Below, piece after piece: positions 6,327 through 11,152 of a stretch of DNA of 11,152 nt. Origin of the DNA: Candidatus Zhuqueibacterota bacterium 4484_87. Lineage in GTDB: Bacteria; Zhuqueibacterota; Zhuqueibacteria; Thermofontimicrobiales; Thermofontimicrobiaceae. Under the pieces are notes generated by a model that was given only the letters and a program-made list of their open reading frames with translations, was not told where the DNA came from and did not search any database. The stretch's first letter is position 1. The number at the start of each line of letters is the position of its first letter. The position numbers were made by a program, and so were the translations under genes. The stretch is taken from positions 1 to 11,152 of the forward strand of contig NATN01000093.1 in the NCBI GenBank assembly GCA_002085355.1, written 5' to 3'.

Positions 6327-7229
6327 CTATTTTTTCTTGTCTCTTTCTCTTTTCAATTTCCATTCAACGACCACCGGGCTGGCGATAAAAACAGAAGAGT
6401 ACGTTCCCACAATCACGCCGATCACCAGCGCGAAAGAGAAACTATGAATCACTTCACCGCCAAAGAAGAAAAGAATAATTACAACGACAAAGGTTGTCAA
6501 TGACGTTAAAATTGTTCGACTCAAAGTCTGGTTAATGCTTACGTTGAAAATATCAACAATTTTTTCCCGGCGCAGTACTTTCAGATTTTCCCTGATTCTG
6601 TCAAATACAACTATCGTGTCATTTAGCGAGTAACCGATAATTGTGAGAAATGCAGCTACTACCGCCAGAGAAATTTCCAAATCCAGTAAGGAAAAAATTC
6701 CCAGCGTGATCATTACATCATGAAACAAGGCGACCACCGCTCCAACCGCAAAGGTGAACTCAAATCGCCAACTGATATAAACCAAAATTAAAGCCAGCGA
6801 AATTAAAATAGCCCAAATTGCTGCGCGGCGGAGTTCGCTGCCGATTCTTGGCCCAACGGTCTCCTTCATACGCAAATCAAGGGGATTGTCCGGCATATTT
6901 TCTTTTATTGTGGTAATAACTTTGTCCGAAATATCTTCCATATTCTCTTGTTGCTGAATGCGAATTAAAATTTCATTTTCAACGCCAAACTCTTTAATTT
7001 CAGCGTTCCCAGCGCCAATGTTGGAAAGTATTTTGCGCACTTCACCAATATTCACTGGCTTTTGAAATTGTACCTGCAAGGAAGTACCACCGGTAAAATC
7101 AATACCATATTTTGGACCACCCCGAACAATCAAAGAAATTATGCCGATAAGAATGAGGGCTGAAGAAATAGCTATCGCGATTTTCCTCTTTCCGATAAAA
7201 TCAATGTGAGTTTCTTTTATAAATTGCAT
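6327..7229 (-). CDS. secF: protein translocase subunit SecF
   Basis: A 300-residue inner-membrane RND-type protein that works with SecD to pull exported proteins through SecYEG using proton motive force. The first membrane segment is at about 16-36, then GIDFTGGTSLQVQF (42-55) opens the periplasmic P domain. Five further segments follow from about residue 125, with RIGSELRRAA, WRFEFTFAVGAVVALFHDV and GYSLNDTIVVFDRIREN (199-215), the SecF signature. The charged tail is KLKRERDKKK. ATG 7229 is chosen over an in-frame TTG at 7265 because it fits the family N-terminus (MQFIKETHIDFIGKRK) and follows AAGGAAAAAGGA. It lies 46 nt after secD and is co-transcribed with it. Confidence 0.96.
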   Translation of the reverse strand: MQFIKETHIDFIGKRKIAIAISSALILIGIISLIVRGGPKYGIDFTGGTSLQVQFQKPVNIGEVRKILSNIGAGNAEIKEFGVENEILIRIQQQENMEDISDKVITTIKENMPDNPLDLRMKETVGPRIGSELRRAAIWAILISLALILVYISWRFEFTFAVGAVVALFHDVMITLGIFSLLDLEISLAVVAAFLTIIGYSLNDTIVVFDRIRENLKVLRREKIVDIFNVSINQTLSRTILTSLTTFVVVIILFFFGGEVIHSFSFALVIGVIVGTYSSVFIASPVVVEWKLKRERDKKK

Positions 7230-7275
7230 TTCCTTTTTCCTTAAATTTATTAACCTGTTCCCCAAATCGTTCTAT

Positions 7276-9345
7276 TTAAATACTCAATTGTTTCAATTCA
7301 TGTTTTGAAGTGATGTAATCGAAAATAAACCGCGTTACAACAATTGCAGTGAACATACTGGCGATAATACCGATCATCAACGTTACCGCAAAACCCTGAA
7401 TGGGGCCGGTGCCAAACTGATACAAAACGATTGCCGTGAGCAGTGTTGTGATGTTCGCGTCCAGAATGGTAATAAAAGCACGCCCATATCCGGCGTCAAT
7501 CGCCGCCCGAATCGTTTTGCCTGACCGCAGTTCCTCTCGGATACGCTCAAAAATAAGCACATTCGCATCAACTGCCATACCAATTGTTAAAATAATTCCG
7601 GCAACACCAGGCAGTGTAAGTGTTGCGTGAAATGCCGCTAAAACAGCCATTACAAAAATGATATTTAAAATCAATGCCACATCTGCAATAGCGCCGGAAA
7701 GTTTGTAATAAATCACCATAAAAATGATAACCAATGCCAAACCGATCATCGCTGAATATTGTCCTTTGTGGATGGAATCTTTTCCCAGTGAGGGACCGAC
7801 CGTTCTTTCTTCGATACTTTCCAGTCGCGCCGGCAATGCACCAGCTCGCAAAACGATCTGCAAATCCTTCGCCTCCTGAATATCATCCAAACCATCGATG
7901 CGGGCAGTTCCTGAAGGAATTTTCTCCTTTATTCGCGGCGCACTGGCTACTTTATTGTCCAGCACAATCGCCAAAAACTTGCCAACATTCGCGCCAGTGA
8001 TGCGCGCAAATTTCTTCCCGCCTTCGGAGTTCAGCGTCAAATGAACTTCTGCCTGCCCTGCGCGAGTCATCTGATTACCGCTTCCGCCGGATACCTGCAC
8101 CTGAGCATCGTCAATATAATCACCGGTCAACTCAGGGTTCTTTTTTACAAAATATAGAAAATACCATTCTTTTTCTCTTACTTTCACCGGTTTGCTTGCC
8201 CAGAGAAACTGAGAATCTTTTGGAATGACATTTTTCACTTCCGGGTAATTTAAAATAACATCGACCGCATGCATATTTTGCTTGGGCGCCGCGACCATAT
8301 TGCCGACATTTCCCAGCAGAGCGAGGAACGGATTTTCCTGAAACATATCTTTATCAACTGAAAGCGTGGTATCACCGCTTTTTGTCCCGCCCGCGGTATT
8401 TTGCCCAAAGAGCTCATTCAAATCGACTTCCGTCTCATCGCGAACTTTTTTCTTTTTTGCTACGGAATCCTGAAGTGTTGAATCGGCTTGCAATACTTCC
8501 GCTAATTTGGTTGAATCCAAAATTCCCTGCCGTCTTGATTTAACGACTTTATCAATTTTCATCAAAACGGAACTGGTGTAATCCGGATCGCGCAGCAGTT
8601 TAAACTCTAACTGCGCTGTTTTTCCGATAACGGCTTTAGCGCGATTTACGTCTTGAATACCAGCAAGCTCAACGACGATACGATGGCGTCCTTGTTTGAC
8701 AATTGTCGGCTCGGAAACACCAAATTGGTCAACGCGATTAACTAACACCTCGCGGCTGCGATCAATGGCATCTTCGGCTTCCTTGCGCAGGAAAGTGAGA
8801 ATTTTATTGTCCGAATCGCCTTTTTTGCCAAAATAGCGATCCAGCGGAATATTCTTTTCATTGAATTTGGCAACCATTACATCAAAGAAATCCATATCTT
8901 TTTGTTTGGACTCCAAATCAATCTTTTTCAGCAACGCCTGAAATTGTTCGTCGCTGGTTTTTGCCAGCTTGCTTAAAAAATCAGGGAAATTGATTTCGTA
9001 AACCAGATACGTTCCACCCTGCAAATCAAGGCCGCGTTTGATTGACTTTTTCTCTGTATCAAAAATCTTTTGATCCAAATCCTGAATCTTTGCCGCCAAT
9101 TGACGCGCTTCTTTCTCAGCAGCTTTATCTTTCAGATGTCCAACAACTAATCCCTCTAAATTTTCATCAATCAGCGCTGTTTTAATTTCTTCCTTTGATA
9201 AATCAACCATCGTCAGCAATTTTTCAATATTCTGCGTCTGCTGTTTATTCAAACGAGAAAGATTGTAAGTCGGATATAATTGCCACAAAGCCAAAAGAAC
9301 AAGCACAGAAATAAAAATGAAACGTGAAAGTAATTTCCTCTTCAT
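7276..9345 (-). CDS. secD: protein translocase subunit SecD with enlarged periplasmic domain
   Basis: A 689-residue partner of SecF; E. coli SecD is about 615. TM1 is at about 8-26, followed by a charged, probably coiled-coil stretch (30-100). Then come GLDLQGGTYLVYEI (105-118), EVLVNRVDQFGVSEPTI and RIVVELAGIQD (P1), LTGDYIDDAQVQVS (406-419), RAGALPARLESIEERTVGPSLG (500-521) and five C-terminal membrane segments from about 528, with the SecD signature GMAVDANVLIFERIREE (589-605). Between AQLEFKLL (about 250) and LTGD (406) lie about 155 residues, much longer than in E. coli. They include a lysine/acid-rich, probably flexible part (295-335) and a hydrophobic FLALLGNVGNMVAA. ATG 9345 follows GGAGG by 9 nt. 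First gene of secD-secF-STAS. Confidence 0.96.
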   Translation of the reverse strand: MKRKLLSRFIFISVLVLLALWQLYPTYNLSRLNKQQTQNIEKLLTMVDLSKEEIKTALIDENLEGLVVGHLKDKAAEKEARQLAAKIQDLDQKIFDTEKKSIKRGLDLQGGTYLVYEINFPDFLSKLAKTSDEQFQALLKKIDLESKQKDMDFFDVMVAKFNEKNIPLDRYFGKKGDSDNKILTFLRKEAEDAIDRSREVLVNRVDQFGVSEPTIVKQGRHRIVVELAGIQDVNRAKAVIGKTAQLEFKLLRDPDYTSSVLMKIDKVVKSRRQGILDSTKLAEVLQADSTLQDSVAKKKKVRDETEVDLNELFGQNTAGGTKSGDTTLSVDKDMFQENPFLALLGNVGNMVAAPKQNMHAVDVILNYPEVKNVIPKDSQFLWASKPVKVREKEWYFLYFVKKNPELTGDYIDDAQVQVSGGSGNQMTRAGQAEVHLTLNSEGGKKFARITGANVGKFLAIVLDNKVASAPRIKEKIPSGTARIDGLDDIQEAKDLQIVLRAGALPARLESIEERTVGPSLGKDSIHKGQYSAMIGLALVIIFMVIYYKLSGAIADVALILNIIFVMAVLAAFHATLTLPGVAGIILTIGMAVDANVLIFERIREELRSGKTIRAAIDAGYGRAFITILDANITTLLTAIVLYQFGTGPIQGFAVTLMIGIIASMFTAIVVTRFIFDYITSKHELKQLSI

Positions 9346-9425
9346 TTTAAAAAACCTCCAGTGAATAAAATATCATCTTTTGTCACTCATATTCTTAAAG
9401 ACAAAATCCAAATTTTTGAACCCAC

Positions 9426-9454
9426 AATATAGTTTTTTTTAGACTAAAAGTCAA
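9426..9454 (-). promoter_or_regulatory. promoter of the secD-secF-STAS operon
   Basis: Minus strand TTGACT (9449-9454), a 17-nt spacer containing an A8 run, then TATATT (9426-9431). The predicted start near 9419 gives a leader of about 74 nt. The -10 hexamer is identical to those proposed for folK and groES. Confidence 0.75.
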
Positions 9455-9724
9455 TAAAAATTTCAGTCAGCGAGCCCATACCGGCTTGAAAACATTCTGA
9501 GTTCAGTCTTCAATCTCTGCAGAACAATTCCGACTGAAATAAAAAAAATACTTTTTGACTTGATTATTTTCAAACTTTTGTTAAATTATTGGCGATGGAA
9601 CCACAATCGGATATTTCAGGTTTTAGCCTCACAGGCCAGCAACAAAAAAAACCCATGTGCGGTTTAGACCAAAAGTTATGCTTTAAACAACGCCTTTACT
9701 CAAATAAAAGTTCGGGCATGGACC
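9455..9724. other. divergent intergenic region and 5' leader of the lamin-tail gene
   Basis: I see no convincing gene here. The part between the divergent promoters carries three copies of a heptamer: TTCAGTC at 9462-9468 and 9502-9508, and its complement GACTGAA at 9532-9538. The outer pair extends to a 9-bp inverted repeat (9460-9468 with 9532-9540). The predicted plus-strand leader (about 9595-9724) contains a small GCCT-CAC-AGGC hairpin at about 9627-9637 and an A-rich stretch, but no riboswitch class I recognise. Confidence 0.4.
9560..9587 (+). promoter_or_regulatory. candidate promoter of the lamin-tail-domain gene
   Basis: TTGATT (9560-9565), 16-nt spacer, TAAATT (9582-9587). It is divergent from the secD promoter, with about 105 nt between the -35 boxes. 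It would give a leader of about 130 nt. It is weaker than the minus-strand promoters. Confidence 0.45.
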
Positions 9725-10978
9725 ATGAAAGCAAAATTCCTTTTCAATCTTCTTTTTCTCTTCAGCCTTCTCGTTTTTCCGTCGCGCGGACAGGCACAAA
9801 TTATTTTATCAGAAATTATGTTTGATCCCGCCGGAAGCGAATACTACGATGAATTCATCGAAATTTACAATACCAGTCAATCAGACACAGTTGACCTGTC
9901 CGGTTGGCAAATCAGCGATGGTGTTGCCGCCGATTTCATAATAGCTCATGTTGCAGGCACAAAAATCGCACCCGGTCAATTCGGACTCATTCTCGATCCG
10001 GGCTATTTTGAACACTCCAATCAATATGACGATCTCATTCCGCAAAATGCTTTAATTTTAACAATCGATAATTCATCTTTCGGATCAGGAGGGCTATCCA
10101 ATTCAACGCCGGAAACAATCATTCTCATCAACAGCACGGGCGATACAGTCGTCCAATATTTATATTCGATCGACAACGAATCTGGCCATTCTGACGAAAA
10201 AATCCGGATGACAGACGATGACTCTCCTGCCAACTGGGCGAACAGCAAACAAATGAACGGTACGCCGGGATTTCGCAACAGCGTCTCTCCCTTGAATTTC
10301 GATTTGGAGCTCGCTTCTATTTTTTTCTCCCCGTTGAAACCGAACAGAGACCAAACCATTACCGCGAACGTGTCAGTAAAAAATTCCGGACTGAATCCTG
10401 TTGCTGGTTTTAGCGGCTCTCTTTTTGTCGACACCGATTATGATAAGTACTATTCGGAAAACGAACTTTTTGCTTCAAGCGAAACCTTTTCAACACCACT
10501 TCCACCGAATGACTCCCTGCTATTTGCGCTGCAATTTTCTCTGGACAGGTCTGGGGTTTTCAGCGCCGCCGCGATTTTAAAAACAACGAACGACGACAAT
10601 CCTCTCAATGACTCTCTTTTCACACGTCTCGCCATCAATTTTTCCGCATCAGATGTTGTCATAAATGAAATTATGTACGCACCATTCAGCGGGGGCAGCG
10701 AATGGATAGAAATTTGCAACCGCCAGTCATTTTCAATAAATTTACAGGAATGGTCTTTTTCAGATCAGGACAGTTCCGAAAGATCAATCTTGTCAATTGC
10801 GCCTTTTGAAATTTCTCCGCAAAGCTACGCGCTGATTTCCGCGGATTCTTCTGTCATTACTGAGTTCAAACAGCATTTTTGTCTCAAAACTACCGGAACA
10901 GGCAACACTCTCAATTTCGCCAAATCCTTTTTCCCCCGACAACGACGGCAGAGACGATGTGACCATCATTCAATATAA
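9725..10978 (+). CDS. secreted lamin-tail-domain protein, frame broken near its C-terminus
   Basis: The open frame gives 417 residues. A signal peptide (MKAKFLFNLLFLFSLLVFPS, probable cleavage after GQAQ or nearby) indicates export through Sec. A first lamin-tail-like domain spans about 26-190: IILSEIMFDPAG, EFIEIYNTS, VDLSGWQISDG, FGLILDPGY and NWANSKQMNGTPGFRNSVSP. A CARDB-like linker (about 193-310, DLELASIFFSPLKPNRDQTI, VSVKNSG) follows. A second lamin-tail domain opens VVINEIMYAPFSGGSEWIEI and reaches YALISADSSVITEF (about 380). The residues after that, ending SFFPRQRRQRRCDHHSI, look out of frame. From about 10863 another frame continues the protein in canonical fashion, so most of the second domain is missing. 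ATG 9725 has only a weak ribosome site but is the start that preserves the signal peptide. Likely a surface or extracellular protein; its ligand is unknown. Confidence 0.8.
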   Translation: MKAKFLFNLLFLFSLLVFPSRGQAQIILSEIMFDPAGSEYYDEFIEIYNTSQSDTVDLSGWQISDGVAADFIIAHVAGTKIAPGQFGLILDPGYFEHSNQYDDLIPQNALILTIDNSSFGSGGLSNSTPETIILINSTGDTVVQYLYSIDNESGHSDEKIRMTDDDSPANWANSKQMNGTPGFRNSVSPLNFDLELASIFFSPLKPNRDQTITANVSVKNSGLNPVAGFSGSLFVDTDYDKYYSENELFASSETFSTPLPPNDSLLFALQFSLDRSGVFSAAAILKTTNDDNPLNDSLFTRLAINFSASDVVINEIMYAPFSGGSEWIEICNRQSFSINLQEWSFSDQDSSERSILSIAPFEISPQSYALISADSSVITEFKQHFCLKTTGTGNTLNFAKSFFPRQRRQRRCDHHSI

Positions 10979-11152
10979 TTTACCGTTCAACCTTTCCCGC
11001 GTAAAAATCTCCATCTTCGACTCCCGCGGTCGCTTGATTCGCACACTTACAGACAACCAACCCAGCGGGACTACCGGTTCGCTCATTTGGGACGGCAGGG
11101 ATAATTTCGGGCATGTTTGTCGCGTGGGAATTTATATTGTGTTGATGGAGGC
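10863..11152 (+). pseudogene. displaced C-terminal part: FlgD-like Ig / sorting module of the preceding gene, cut by window end
   Basis: Read in the frame starting at 10863, the sequence gives SSNSIFVSKLPEQATLSISP, then NPFSPDNDGRDDVTIIQYNL, VKISIFDSRGRLIRTL, LIWDGRDNFGH and VGIYIVLMEA. This is the usual end of secreted proteins in this group: an NPFSPxxDG opening, then a FlgD-like Ig fold with WDGRxxxG and GIY. It has no start codon or ribosome site of its own, and its frame is +1 relative to the upstream lamin-tail gene. The best reading is that both parts were one gene and that a segment of 3n+2 nt was lost at about 10855-10866. The last few residues lie outside the window. Confidence 0.8.

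Noticed and set aside
9595..9724. Possible riboswitch (for example c-di-GMP type) in the lamin-tail gene leader
   Set aside because: Only one short hairpin is visible and none of the conserved blocks of known classes could be found.
9589..9825. 78-codon plus-strand frame before the lamin-tail gene
   Set aside because: It overlaps the signal peptide region in another frame, shows no recognisable domain, and reads as leader sequence.
10021..10434. 137-codon minus-strand frame inside the lamin-tail gene
   Set aside because: It lies opposite a clear lamin-tail domain and linker, with no start signal and no family features.
10926..10938. Homopolymer run T5C5 as the cause of the lamin-tail frameshift
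   Set aside because: The frame that reads NPFSPDNDG already makes good sense upstream of it (SSNSIFVSKLPEQATLSISP), so the break must lie before about 10866. No slippery site is present there.

Overview
The window reads as ordinary chromosomal sequence from a Gram-negative bacterium with moderate to low GC content. Nine reading frames lie on the minus strand and one interrupted secreted-protein gene lies on the plus strand. The plus-strand protein has a signal peptide, two lamin-tail-like domains and a FlgD-like C-terminal Ig/sorting module. Together with the secD-secF layout, the CIRCE-controlled groESL and the folK/deoxynucleoside kinase pair, this suggests a lineage around Calditrichota/KSB1 or the wider Fibrobacterota-Chlorobiota-Bacteroidota group. 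That placement is an inference from protein style only.

Layout, left to right. (a) 1-713, minus: 5' part of a GAF + HD-GYP-type signalling protein, cut by the window edge. (b) 853-2211, minus: an operon of folK, an overlapping deoxynucleoside kinase and a 60-residue membrane protein, driven by a near-consensus promoter at 2271-2299. (c) 2384-4351, minus: a self-contained groES-groEL heat-shock operon with promoter, CIRCE operator, strong ribosome sites and a strong terminator. (d) 4567-5853, minus: purA. (e) 5873-9454, minus: secD-secF-STAS operon with its own promoter and a terminator that sits about 20 nt before the purA start. (f) 9725-11152, plus, divergent from secD: the secreted lamin-tail-domain gene.

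The most notable observations are two internal deletions. The groEL frame is open and carries every other GroEL hallmark, but it lacks about 59 residues of the equatorial domain, between the GGG motif and the GIIDPTKV motif; the lost part includes the N479/A480 nucleotide contacts (E. coli numbering). The lamin-tail gene appears to have lost most of its second lamin-tail domain at about 10855-10866, here out of frame, so that the canonical C-terminal module continues in another frame. Two similar-sized internal losses in one 11 kb window raise the question of assembly error versus real decay, and read mapping would settle it. No CRISPR array, tRNA, rRNA, insertion sequence or phage gene is visible, and I found no convincing new multi-gene system.
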